Assembly (NCBI GenBank): GCA_035517775.1
Contig: DATIYF010000024.1
Location: 1 to 64,000, forward strand
Length of the DNA: 64,000 bases
Direction of reading: 5' to 3'
Source: DATIYF01 sp035517775
GTDB lineage: Bacteria; Acidobacteriota; Terriglobia; Terriglobales; Acidobacteriaceae
Of this stretch, positions 43,104-50,456 are shown piece after piece (position 1 is the first letter of the stretch; every line of letters begins with the position of its first letter). The translations under genes and the position numbers were made by a program. The notes beneath the pieces were generated by a model. That model was not told where the DNA came from and did no database searches. It saw only the letters and a list, made by a program, of their open reading frames with translations.

Positions 43104-43457
43104 CTAAAGCTCGCTGAGCGCGGCGGCCAGGGCATCCAGGGCTAAATGGCTGGCATGGGCTGAGGCCTCGGGCAGGCCGCCCATCTCGCGCACCAGGTCT
43201 TCCCGGCGCACCTTGCGCGCTTCTCCTACGGTTTTTCCCCAAACCATCTGGGTAAGCAGGGAAGCGCAGGCCATGGCGGGAACGCATCCCTTGGCGCGGA
43301 AGCGGATCTCCTCGATCACGCCGTCTTTCAGCTTCAGCGTGAGCTTCAGGATGTCGCCGCAGGCAGGATTCTCGACCTGCACCGAGACATCCGGGTCAGC
43401 CACATCACCGGCATGGCGTGGATTCTGGAAGTGGTCGAGGAGCTGAGGCGAGTACAT
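43104..43457 (-). CDS. IscU/NifU-N-type iron-sulfur scaffold, variant
   Basis: 117 residues starting MYSPQLLDHFQNPRHAG. Two of the three canonical cluster ligands are present: Cys33 in NPACGD and Cys58 in AKGCVPAMAC. An extra Cys64 follows. The third ligand position, HC(S) in IscU, reads His101-Ala102-Ser103 here, so the usual Cys is missing. The protein may use His101 or Cys64 instead, or hold clusters less tightly. No cysteine desulfurase gene is adjacent. Confidence 0.85.
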   Translation of the reverse strand: MYSPQLLDHFQNPRHAGDVADPDVSVQVENPACGDILKLTLKLKDGVIEEIRFRAKGCVPAMACASLLTQMVWGKTVGEARKVRREDLVREMGGLPEASAHASHLALDALAAALSEL

Positions 43458-43559
43458 GGCGGCGGTGGCAGTATGCCGATTGTAGCCCGCGCCGGAGTTT
43501 TCCCGAAATGGAACTGGCGGTTGCGGGCCGGGCGGCGCAGCGCCCGGCAGCATGCGCTC

Positions 43560-43799
43560 CTAATCCGGTTGTGCGACTTTCGCACAGGGTCTAATTTCGA
43601 CTTTTTCTGGCTGGGTGATACCTGAGGTAGGGTTTTGGTCTGCAAGCGGCCTGCCGCAAAGCCGGCACACCCCTTCGGCCTGGACCCGCCGGCGTTCGAT
43701 TTTATCCAGACGCAGGCATTCTTCGGAACAGAAATACGCTCTCCGCGCTGCCCGCTGGGCAGGGATCTCCGCCCGGCAGCGCACACAATACCGCTGCAT
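43560..43799 (-). CDS. Small zinc-finger protein, 79 residues
   Basis: Three CxxC-type elements: CVRCRAEI at residue 5, FCSEECLRLDK at about 24, and CRLCGRPL at about 45. The first two form a treble-clef/zinc-ribbon-like finger. The C-terminal 25 residues are polar with one further Cys (IRPCAKV). GGAGG lies 4-5 bases before the ATG. No DNA-binding or enzymatic motif is recognised. It is followed on the same strand, after 102 bases, by the Fe-S scaffold gene. Confidence 0.65.
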   Translation of the reverse strand: MQRYCVRCRAEIPAQRAARRAYFCSEECLRLDKIERRRVQAEGVCRLCGRPLADQNPTSGITQPEKVEIRPCAKVAQPD

Positions 43800-43959
43800 A
43801 CAACCTCCGTACTGATTTTGAATGGGTTAGAAAAACTGGCGAAAAACCAGGCCTATAGTTCCAGACTAGCAAATTGGGCGGGGTGAATGGGACATTACAG
43901 CGACAGAAATATTTTCTTTCTGCTGAATGAGTTGCGGGAAATTCGAGGGATTTCGGGGC

Positions 43960-43987
43960 TTGACAAGATTTTCGCATTTTGAAAATC
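43960..43987 (+). promoter_or_regulatory. Perfect -35 overlapping an inverted-repeat operator
   Basis: TTGACA (43960-43965) is directly followed by arms GATTTTC (43967-43973) and GAAAATC (43981-43987), a perfect 7-base inverted repeat with a 7-base spacer covering the -35/-10 interval. A GAAAAT could be a poor -10 at 15 bases. The nearest downstream gene is the BtuF-like one at 44082. Confidence 0.4.
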
Positions 43988-44007
43988 CGCAGCCGCCCGG
44001 ATGGCCA

Positions 44008-44057
44008 CATGCCTGTTGCCAGATGCCATCTGCCAAATGCCCAGTGCCGGCTGCCGG
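44008..44057. repeat. Partial copy of the CCAAATGCC intergenic repeat
   Basis: Contains TGCCAGATGCCATCTGCCAA then ATGCCCAGTGCC. Only the right-hand arm of the elements at 10690 and 12973 is recognisable. Confidence 0.4.
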
Positions 44058-44069
44058 GGCCGAATCGCG

Positions 44070-44075
44070 TAACAT
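44070..44075 (+). promoter_or_regulatory. Candidate -10 (TAACAT) 6 bases before the 44082 start
   Basis: TAACAT, six bases, ATG, with no ribosome site and no clear -35 at the expected distance. Confidence 0.35.
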
Positions 44076-44081
44076 CAGCTC

Positions 44082-44924
44082 ATGCCCCCGGACCACACCC
44101 CGCAGCGCATTGTCTCTCTGCAGCCCAGCGCGACGGTGATCCTGGCGGCGCTGGGGCGGCTCGCCCGGGTGGTGGCCTGCACCAGATATTGTGCAGAGGT
44201 ATGCCCGCAGGCCGCTCAGGGCGGCCGCCTGATCGTGGCCGACTCCTGGACGGCGCAGAGCGAGCAGATCAAGGCGGCAAATCCCGACCTGGTGATTGCG
44301 GCGGTTCCCTTTCAAGAAAAGGCCCTGGCGGAGATTCTCAAGGCTGGGGCCCGTTTTCTGGGCTTGGCCCCCAGGACTCTGGCGGATATCTATACCGATA
44401 TCGCCGCCATCGCCGGAATTGTGGGCGCGCCGGCGCAGGGCGAAATGGCGGTCGCGGAGATGCAGGCAGAGATCGAAGCCCTCCGCGAAAAGACGCGCGG
44501 CCTGGCGCGGCCCCGGGTCTTTTGCGAAGAGTGGGGCAAACCTTTGATTACCTCGCAGCCCTGGGTGGCGGAGCTGGTGGAGGCCGCCGGGGGCGAATTT
44601 ATCGGAACCCCGGGCGCACAGAGCACCTTCCAGTCAGTCCAAGAAGCGAACCCCGATGTCCTGGTCGCCGCCTGGTGCGGCGCCGGCGACCGCGTTCCTC
44701 TGGAAAAGATTGTCCGCGACCGGGCGTGGGAGGGGATGCAGGCGGTGCAGGCGAGGCGGGTGTATTGCATTCCAGATGAATGGTTGAATACCCCGGCGCC
44801 AACTCTGCTGCGCGGGCTGCACGCCCTGGCGGGCGCGCTCCATCCGGAGAAATTTCCCTCGGTGCCGAGGCTGCGGCGAATCACGAACGCAACTCCCCGG
44901 TCACAGAAGCTTCGCCCCAAGTAG
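44082..44924 (+). CDS. BtuF-like cobalamin-binding protein without export signal
   Basis: 280 residues, periplasmic-binding-protein fold of the BtuF/FepB class: PQRIVSLQPSATVILAALG, NPDLVIAAVPFQEKALAEIL, linker helix, then WGKPLITSQPWVAELVEAAG and NPDVLVAAWCGAGDRVPLEK. There is neither a signal peptide nor a lipobox, and no BtuCD permease/ATPase genes are near. It may be a cytoplasmic corrinoid or metal-chelate carrier, or the true start may be missed, although no hydrophobic leader exists upstream in frame. GAF, MutT and nuoB genes follow on the same strand. Confidence 0.83.
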   Translation: MPPDHTPQRIVSLQPSATVILAALGRLARVVACTRYCAEVCPQAAQGGRLIVADSWTAQSEQIKAANPDLVIAAVPFQEKALAEILKAGARFLGLAPRTLADIYTDIAAIAGIVGAPAQGEMAVAEMQAEIEALREKTRGLARPRVFCEEWGKPLITSQPWVAELVEAAGGEFIGTPGAQSTFQSVQEANPDVLVAAWCGAGDRVPLEKIVRDRAWEGMQAVQARRVYCIPDEWLNTPAPTLLRGLHALAGALHPEKFPSVPRLRRITNATPRSQKLRPK

Positions 44925-44926
44925 GC

Positions 44927-44932
44927 TAGAAT
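44927..44932 (+). promoter_or_regulatory. Candidate -10 (TAGAAT) 6 bases before the 44939 start
   Basis: TAGAAT, six bases, ATG. The element lies in the 14-base gap after the BtuF-like gene. No ribosome site. Confidence 0.38.
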
Positions 44933-44938
44933 CTCGCC

Positions 44939-45430
44939 ATGCCAACGCCATCGAGCAGTGGCAGTGTCCGCAAGGAAGTGGAAACTTTGTTGAAGACAGC
45001 CAAATCGGCGCAGGAGTTCATGTCGGAAATGGCGCGCGTGCTGCACGTGCGCATGTTGAAGTACAACTGGGTCGGCTTTTACATGCTGGAAGGGCAAACC
45101 GGCGGGCAGCCGCCGGTATTGGTGCTGGGGCCGTTTGAAGGCGCCATGACCCCGCACACCCGCATCCCGCTGCACCAGGGCATCTGTGGCGCCGCGGCTT
45201 CGACCGGCAAGACCGTAATCGTAGACGACGTCAGCAAAGATCCGCGCTACCTCGCCTGCTCGCTCGAAACCAAGTCTGAGATCGTGGTGCCCGTCTTCGT
45301 GCGCGGCAAGGTGGTCGGCGAGCTGGATATTGACAGCCACTTTCCCGCCGCCTTCGCCCAGGAAGACCGCGAGCTGGTGGAGCACTGCGCCGGCCTGGTG
45401 GGCAAACGCCTGGAACAGGCGCCGGCATGA
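44939..45430 (+). CDS. GAF-domain protein, free-methionine-(R)-sulfoxide-reductase-like
   Basis: 163 residues, one GAF domain. The fRMsr pattern is clear: NWVGFYMLEG, LGPFEGAMTPHTRIPLHQGI, CGAAASTGKTVIVDDVSKDP, LACSLETKSEIVVPVFVRGK. E. coli fRMsr uses three cysteines. The equivalents of Cys94 and Cys118 are Cys83 and Cys107 here, but the Cys84 position is His73. The enzyme may still reduce free Met-R-sulfoxide with a different resolving route, or may have become a ligand sensor. MutT starts 10 bases after its stop. Confidence 0.85.
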   Translation: MPTPSSSGSVRKEVETLLKTAKSAQEFMSEMARVLHVRMLKYNWVGFYMLEGQTGGQPPVLVLGPFEGAMTPHTRIPLHQGICGAAASTGKTVIVDDVSKDPRYLACSLETKSEIVVPVFVRGKVVGELDIDSHFPAAFAQEDRELVEHCAGLVGKRLEQAPA

Positions 45431-45440
45431 AGGCGCGCTC

Positions 45441-45833
45441 ATGAAACGGGTGGTGGCGGCTTTAATGGTGAAAGGCGAGGAGATTCTGGTCTGCCAGCGC
45501 ACCCGCCACCAGACTATGCCGCTGAAGTGGGAATTTCCCGGGGGCAAGATCGAAGAAGGCGAGCAGCCGCGCGACGCTCTGCGCCGCGAGCTGGAAGAAG
45601 AGCTGGGAGTGGAAGCGCAGATCGGGGAAGAGGTCGCGCGCATTCAGCACGAATATCCCAACCGGAGTTCGGTCGAGTTGCGCTTTTTTGTGGTACGCGA
45701 ATACAGCGGGGAGCTGGAAAACCGGATTTTCCGCGAAATTCGCTGGGCCCAGAGAAAAGATCTTCCCTCGTTTGATTTTCTGGAGGCCGATCTGGAACTG
45801 GTGCGACAGCTCGCCGAGGGGAAGATTTTCTAG
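45441..45833 (+). CDS. mutT: MutT-family Nudix (d)NTP pyrophosphohydrolase
   Basis: 130 residues starting MKRVVAALMVKGEEILVCQR. The Nudix box is perfect (GGKIEEGEQPRDALRRELEE then ELGV, matching Gx5Ex7REuxEExGu). The length and WEFPGGK/RRE pattern fit MutT, which hydrolyses 8-oxo-dGTP to prevent A:T to C:G transversions. AAGG lies 8 bases before the ATG. It is paired with the fRMsr-like gene, which would make a small oxidative-damage repair operon. Confidence 0.9.
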   Translation: MKRVVAALMVKGEEILVCQRTRHQTMPLKWEFPGGKIEEGEQPRDALRRELEEELGVEAQIGEEVARIQHEYPNRSSVELRFFVVREYSGELENRIFREIRWAQRKDLPSFDFLEADLELVRQLAEGKIF

Positions 45834-46008
45834 GCATTCTCTGGGAACACCGCTTTTGTTTGCGACCTGTGCGGTCTAAAAGGATCGCTTGATCGCAGCC
45901 AGCTGCGTAGGGCGATTTGACCGCGACGGACACGAATACCAGGGTTGGCCAGGAAAGCCCTCCAATCTAAGGGAACTGCTTCGCTGGAAAGGGAGACTGC
46001 CCTCCATT

Positions 46009-46014
46009 TAGAAT
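46009..46014 (+). promoter_or_regulatory. Candidate -10 (TAGAAT) 6 bases before nuoB
   Basis: TAGAAT, six bases, ATG. A TGGAAA (45985-45990) 18 bases upstream is a fair -35. No ribosome site. Confidence 0.42.
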
Positions 46015-46020
46015 AAACTC

Positions 46021-46581
46021 ATGGCGAATGGAGTGAACTACGGGCCTTATACCGTCATCGAGGACGGCAAGCGGGTGGTCAAAGACCTCACCTACGGGAA
46101 TCCCACGCCCGAGGGGGTGGTGCTCACGACCCTCGATCATGCGGTCAACTGGATGCGCAAGAGCTCCATCTGGCCGATGACGTTCGGCCTGGCCTGCTGT
46201 GCCATCGAGATGATGTCCATGGGAGCGTCGCGCTTCGATATTGCGCGCTTCGGGGCCGAGGTATTCCGGCCTTCGCCGCGGCAGTCCGATCTCATGATTA
46301 TCGCCGGCCGCGTCTCCAACAAAATGGCGCCGGTGATCCGCCAGCTATGGGAGCAGATGCCGGAACCGAAGTGGGTGATCTCGATGGGCGCCTGCGCCAC
46401 TTCCGGCGGCGTGTTCAACAACTACGCTCTGGTGCAGAGTGTGAACCAGGTCATTCCGGTGGATGTTTACGTTCCCGGTTGCCCGCCCCGGCCTGAGCAG
46501 TTGATCTACGCCATCACGCTGCTGCAGGAAAAGATCCAGAAAGAGCGGGGCACGATCCGCCGGGCGTTGAACCTCAGCTAG
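46021..46581 (+). CDS. nuoB: NADH-quinone oxidoreductase subunit B (stand-alone)
   Basis: 186 residues. NuoB carries the N2 [4Fe-4S] cluster next to the quinone site of complex I. Its four ligands are visible as the tandem cysteines in GLACCAIEMM, the Cys in SMGACATSGG and that in VPGCPPRPEQ, and PRQSDLMIIAGRVSNKMAP is intact. No other nuo gene occurs within the window on either side (upstream MutT, downstream a hypothetical gene), so this is either an isolated extra copy or a separated member of a dispersed complex I. Confidence 0.95.
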   Translation: MANGVNYGPYTVIEDGKRVVKDLTYGNPTPEGVVLTTLDHAVNWMRKSSIWPMTFGLACCAIEMMSMGASRFDIARFGAEVFRPSPRQSDLMIIAGRVSNKMAPVIRQLWEQMPEPKWVISMGACATSGGVFNNYALVQSVNQVIPVDVYVPGCPPRPEQLIYAITLLQEKIQKERGTIRRALNLS

Positions 46582-46792
46582 GACCTCACCCTTCCCTTGA
46601 GCCTTGGGTTCAGCAGGCAGCCGCCCTGGAATCTCAGTTCTTACTTGCATTCGTTGAGGCCAAGAGTTTTTGTGTGTCACCGCCGAAGATGCACTTCTGA
46701 TTGCAGCTCTCAGGCATATTTCGCTTGAGCCCATTTCACCCCCGGGTTTTTCTGTTCACACTTGCCTGCGCGGGGGCAGGGGAACCGATTTC

Positions 46793-47278
46793 CTAACCGG
46801 CCTCGCCGAAGAGCTGGACCTGGCGAGTATCGGAAGGAGCGCCCTTGCGCCGGCGGCGGGTGGCGCCGATCACGGCGAGCACGTGCAGCGACTCGATGGC
46901 GGTGCGGGGCACGAAGATGCGCTGGGTGTTCGAACGCAGGTCGGGAGGGTTGACGAGAAAGCCTTCGGCCAGGTTCTGGCTGAGGTCGTTGGGCATCATG
47001 CCTTCCATCACTTCGTTGTCTTTGAACTTCAGCCGCACCCATAATCCCTCGGTGCGGGGGCGGCTGGTGAAGGTCTTACGGGCCAGGGACTCGGAGTCGC
47101 CGAATTCCCGCACAAAGTAGACGCCCTTGATGTCACGCAGATCCACGGCCACCACGTTGCCGGAGGTGTTGAGCAGCTCCAGCTTGCCTTCATGAAGGAA
47201 ATTGGCGGGAGCGACATAGCCGTTGAGCGAGTCGCGATCCATCTTACGCACAATGACTTTTTTGTGGGTCGAGGGCAT
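46793..47278 (-). CDS. Conserved acidobacterial hypothetical protein, 161 residues
   Basis: The sequence begins MPSTHKKVIVRKMDRDSLNG and contains ELLNTSGNVVAVDLRDIKGV and LWVRLKFKDNEVMEGMMPND, a beta-rich core resembling a PilZ- or SH3-like barrel. It then has VPRTAIESLHVLAVIGATRR with a basic end. I recognise it as a protein that recurs in Acidobacteriota, without a known role. It is soluble, with no cysteines. It is divergent from the tRNA nucleotidyltransferase across a 254-base spacer that contains a structured element. Confidence 0.75.
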   Translation of the reverse strand: MPSTHKKVIVRKMDRDSLNGYVAPANFLHEGKLELLNTSGNVVAVDLRDIKGVYFVREFGDSESLARKTFTSRPRTEGLWVRLKFKDNEVMEGMMPNDLSQNLAEGFLVNPPDLRSNTQRIFVPRTAIESLHVLAVIGATRRRRKGAPSDTRQVQLFGEAG

Positions 47279-47391
47279 GGCAGGCTGCCAGCGATTTTGC
47301 CACTTTTTGGGGCGAAAGGGGGGTGTATCTAAGTTGTAGTAGCCAAACGGTTAACGATGTGTTATTTTCTCTTGTTTGCGGCGGCTCATCT

Positions 47392-47466
47392 TAGCTCTGG
47401 TAAATCTAATGAATAGAGCTACTTAGCCGGAATTTTCTTCCGGTTAATGAGCTTTCGGCTCTATTC
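47392..47466 (+). ncRNA. Candidate structured leader with alternative stems
   Basis: Stem A is perfect and 9 bp long (GAATAGAGC 47411-47419 with GCTCTATTC 47458-47466). It encloses stem B of 10 bp with one G-U pair (47424-47433 with 47438-47447, core CCGGAA/TTCCGG). A competing stem C (TAGCTCT 47392-47398 with AGAGCTA 47415-47421) uses bases of stem A, and a small GAGC/GCTC hairpin (47449-47452/47458-47461) competes as well. The element lies 67 bases before the tRNA nucleotidyltransferase ATG. The design resembles an attenuator or riboswitch. Transcription direction is assumed. Confidence 0.45.
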
Positions 47467-47532
47467 CTGTGGAAAATTCTATGCTCGCCTGAGCGGTGGG
47501 TGGGGGCGCGGCAAGTTGGTTGGTCGCAAGGG

Positions 47533-49104
47533 ATGGCTGACTACCTCTACACCATGGAGATCCGGCTGACGCCGGATCAGCAGCGTGCCGTCACCCTGGT
47601 CCAGGATGTGGCCCGAGCCGGCGGCATGAATGTTTACCTGAGCGGGGGCGCGGTCCGCGATATCATCAGCGGCTTTGCCATTCGCGACCTGGATTTTACC
47701 GTCCAGGGCAATCCCTTCAAACTGCAGAAAGATCTGGAGCGCGCCGGGGCGGTGATCGCCGGCAGCGATGACGACGTAAAGGCCTTATACCTGGCCCTGC
47801 CCGGGGGGGTGCGCGCCGAAGTGAGCATGGCGCGCACCGAGCGTTATGAGAAGGTAGGCCGTCCCCCGGTGGTGGCTCCCGCGACCATCATCGAGGACTT
47901 GCGGCGGCGGGACTTCACCATCAACGCGATGGCCCTGTCGCTGAACCCGGGGTCGCGCGGCCTGCTCATGGACCCCTTCAATGGCGCGGCCGATATCGAG
48001 GCCAAGCTGCTGCGGGTGCTGCACAATTACGCCTTTGTCGAAGACGCTTCGCGGCTGATCCGCGCTACCCGGCTGGCCGCCCGCTTTCACTGGCCGCTCG
48101 AAGAGCGCACCCAGGCGCGCTACGATTCGGCGAAAGAAAACAATTACATCGAGCACATCAGCAACAAAGCCATCGGCTATGAGACGGCGCAACTGGCCTA
48201 TGAGGATGACCCGCTGCACATCCTGCGCATGCTGGAAAAGGAAGGCTGGCTGAAGGTGCTCAGCCCGCACTGGACCACGGCCAAAGTGGATACGGCAGGG
48301 CTGGGGCAGCTGCTCAAGACCCGCCAGCAGATGAATGAGCTGGGCTATACCCCCGACGCGGCGCCGGGGGTGATGTACTTTCTGACCGCGCGCCTGGGCA
48401 ATAAGGAAATCAGCGACATGCGCCGGTTGATGCCGCGCAAAGACCTGGTGGAAGCCTGGCGCGACCTGGAAGATAACGCCAAGGGACTGGCGAAGCGGCT
48501 GACCGGCAAGGAGGCCGCCACGCCTTCGCGAACCTGGAAGCTGCTTTCGGGTGAACGCCCGGAAATGATTCTTTTCCTGGCTGTGACCACGCGCCACCAG
48601 GCAGTGGCGCAGAAGATCAAGAACTTCTTTACCAAGTGGCGGCAAATCCAGCAAAAGATTCCTTTGCCGGAGATGGTGGAGCTGCGAATTACGCCTGAGT
48701 TGGCGGGATATCCGAAAATTGCCAACGACGTGTTCATGCTGTTGCTGGATGGAAAGCTGCGCTCGCGCACGGAGACCCTGAAATTTCTCAAGCCGCTGGC
48801 GCCGCCGCCGCCACCTCCGCCACCGCCGCCAAAGCGTGGGCGGGCGGGCAAAGCGTCCGCAGAGGCTGCGCTTCAGGCAGCGAAGGCCGCGGCGGCAAAA
48901 ACCGTGCCGGCAAAAGCCGGCAAGAAGGGCAAGGAAGCGATGCCGGTGCAGGCTGCGCCGAAAGCTGAGCCCGCCAAAGCCCCGCTGCCGGCGAAGGTGG
49001 AACCGCCGAAGCCTGCGCCGAAGGCCGCCAAGTCCGCAGTCAAAAGCGGCAAGAAAGCTCCGCCCAAGAAACCGCAACCGAAGGCGAAGGGCAAGCGCCG
49101 TTGA
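47533..49104 (+). CDS. tRNA nucleotidyltransferase / poly(A) polymerase family protein with basic tail
   Basis: About 523 residues. The class II nucleotidyltransferase head has LSGGAVRDIISGFAIRDLDF (GG and DxD), RRRDFTINAMALSL and the neck LIRATRLAARFHWPLEERTQ. It adds or repairs tRNA 3'-CCA, or adds A tails. The normal fold ends near residue 425. It is followed by a run of ten prolines (48802-48831) and about 90 residues of Ala/Lys/Pro repeats (PAKAGKKGKEA, KPAPKAAKSAVKSGKKAPPK) resembling histone-H1-type tails, likely for RNA binding. Start uncertain among 47500, 47533 and 47554. Confidence 0.9.
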   Translation: MADYLYTMEIRLTPDQQRAVTLVQDVARAGGMNVYLSGGAVRDIISGFAIRDLDFTVQGNPFKLQKDLERAGAVIAGSDDDVKALYLALPGGVRAEVSMARTERYEKVGRPPVVAPATIIEDLRRRDFTINAMALSLNPGSRGLLMDPFNGAADIEAKLLRVLHNYAFVEDASRLIRATRLAARFHWPLEERTQARYDSAKENNYIEHISNKAIGYETAQLAYEDDPLHILRMLEKEGWLKVLSPHWTTAKVDTAGLGQLLKTRQQMNELGYTPDAAPGVMYFLTARLGNKEISDMRRLMPRKDLVEAWRDLEDNAKGLAKRLTGKEAATPSRTWKLLSGERPEMILFLAVTTRHQAVAQKIKNFFTKWRQIQQKIPLPEMVELRITPELAGYPKIANDVFMLLLDGKLRSRTETLKFLKPLAPPPPPPPPPPKRGRAGKASAEAALQAAKAAAAKTVPAKAGKKGKEAMPVQAAPKAEPAKAPLPAKVEPPKPAPKAAKSAVKSGKKAPPKKPQPKAKGKRR

Positions 49105-49214
49105 TCTTTCTCCTGAAACGGCGAACCGGGAGAGAAACAGTGACCTTCCCGCCAGTGCGGGCTGCCTGATATAACACTCCGACTCGGGCCGGTTTCGAAA
49201 TCCCAGGGGGCAGC

Positions 49215-50228
49215 ATGAAAAAAGTCGGGAAGATTTTGCTTATTGCGGCGGTGGTGCTGGTGGTTTTTCTGGCTGTCGCCATCACTGTGACTATTGGCTG
49301 GAGGCCCTTGCTCGGCCCCAAAGCCCGCGCGCTCACCAATCGCAAGTTCGAAAGCACGCCGCAGCGCCTGGCGCGTGGCAAGTATCTGGTAGATTCGGTG
49401 AGCGGTTGCTCCTATTGCCACTCGGAACACGACTGGGCGAACCCGGCCGAACCGATGTTGCCGGGCATGGAGTGCGCGGGAGAAAAGGTCCCCTTCGTGG
49501 ACCTGCCGGGAGAGGTGACCGCGCCGAATCTGACCCCCGACCCGCAGACCGGGGCCGGAAACTGGTCCGACGATCAGCTGGCGCGCGCTATCCGCGAGGG
49601 AATTGGGCATGACGGCAGGACGCTGTTTCCCATGATGCCCTACGGCGGACTGCGCCACATGTCGGACGAAGACCTGGCTTCCGTGATCGTTTACCTGCGG
49701 TCGCTGCCGCCGGTGCATCATGAATTGCCGCAGACCAAGCTGATTTTTCCTATCAAGTACCTGATTCGTAATGCGCCGGAGCCGGTAACGGAGCCGGTGA
49801 GCAGCCCTGATCCCTCAAACCGCGTGGCCTGGGGAAAGTACATGCTCACCCTGGCCGGCTGCAATGATTGCCACACGCCGACCGACCGGGGGAAGAACAT
49901 TGCGGGCATGATGCTGGCCGGCGGAGTGGCGTTCAAGACGCCATGGGCCCAGGCGGCCGCGGCCAACATCACGCCAGATCCTTCCGGCATCAGCTATTAC
50001 GATGAAGCGACCTTCCTGAAAGCCATGCATACCGGCTATGTGGGAGCGCGCAAGTTGAGCCGCATCATGCCCACCGACTACTACACCAACATGACGGATG
50101 ATGACCTGAAAGCGATCTACGCCTACCTGCGAACGGTCCCGCCGGTCAAACATCGGGTGGATAACAGCCTGCCCGTGACCTACTGCAAGCTCTGCCGGCA
50201 ATGGCATGGGGCGGGAAATCAGAACTGA
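49215..50228 (+). CDS. Membrane-anchored dihaem cytochrome c
   Basis: 337 residues. An uncleaved N-terminal helix (ILLIAAVVLVVFLAVAITVT) anchors two cytochrome c domains. Haem motifs are CSYCH (Cys65, Cys68, His69) and CNDCH (Cys216, Cys219, His220), with distal Met candidates in FPMMPYGGLRHM and SRIMPTDYY. The C-terminus carries a third pair, CKLC (324/327), without the following His, as in related proteins ending CxxCxxxHG. It probably acts as a periplasmic electron carrier or alcohol-dehydrogenase-type subunit. GGGGG precedes the ATG. Confidence 0.9.
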   Translation: MKKVGKILLIAAVVLVVFLAVAITVTIGWRPLLGPKARALTNRKFESTPQRLARGKYLVDSVSGCSYCHSEHDWANPAEPMLPGMECAGEKVPFVDLPGEVTAPNLTPDPQTGAGNWSDDQLARAIREGIGHDGRTLFPMMPYGGLRHMSDEDLASVIVYLRSLPPVHHELPQTKLIFPIKYLIRNAPEPVTEPVSSPDPSNRVAWGKYMLTLAGCNDCHTPTDRGKNIAGMMLAGGVAFKTPWAQAAAANITPDPSGISYYDEATFLKAMHTGYVGARKLSRIMPTDYYTNMTDDDLKAIYAYLRTVPPVKHRVDNSLPVTYCKLCRQWHGAGNQN

Positions 50229-50456
50229 CGAGTTGGGCCAGGGGACAGAGCTGTTTGAGGCGCGTTGTATCCGGGCGGCAGAAGCCAGCCGATCGCACGA
50301 TGATTCCCCGCGCTTTGCGAGATTCGGCGCAAGCTGGCTGAGGCGACTGGTCCAAATCGGAACCAGGGGCTCAATTTCTTGCGGCGGCAGCTTCCCTGGG
50401 CGATTGGGGAAGGCTACACTCAGCCACAACAGGGGGCGGGACGCAGAAAGGCCCGC

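Noticed and set aside
48802..48831. CCG/CCA run as a microsatellite or assembly artefact
   Set aside because: The codons for the ten prolines are mixed (CCG, CCA, CCT) and the frame continues into a long ordered-composition tail, so it reads as genuine coding sequence.
47785..49077. 430-codon minus-strand frame opposite the tRNA nucleotidyltransferase
   Set aside because: Arg/Leu-rich antisense of an Ala/Lys/Pro-rich tail plus the catalytic domain. Not protein-like.
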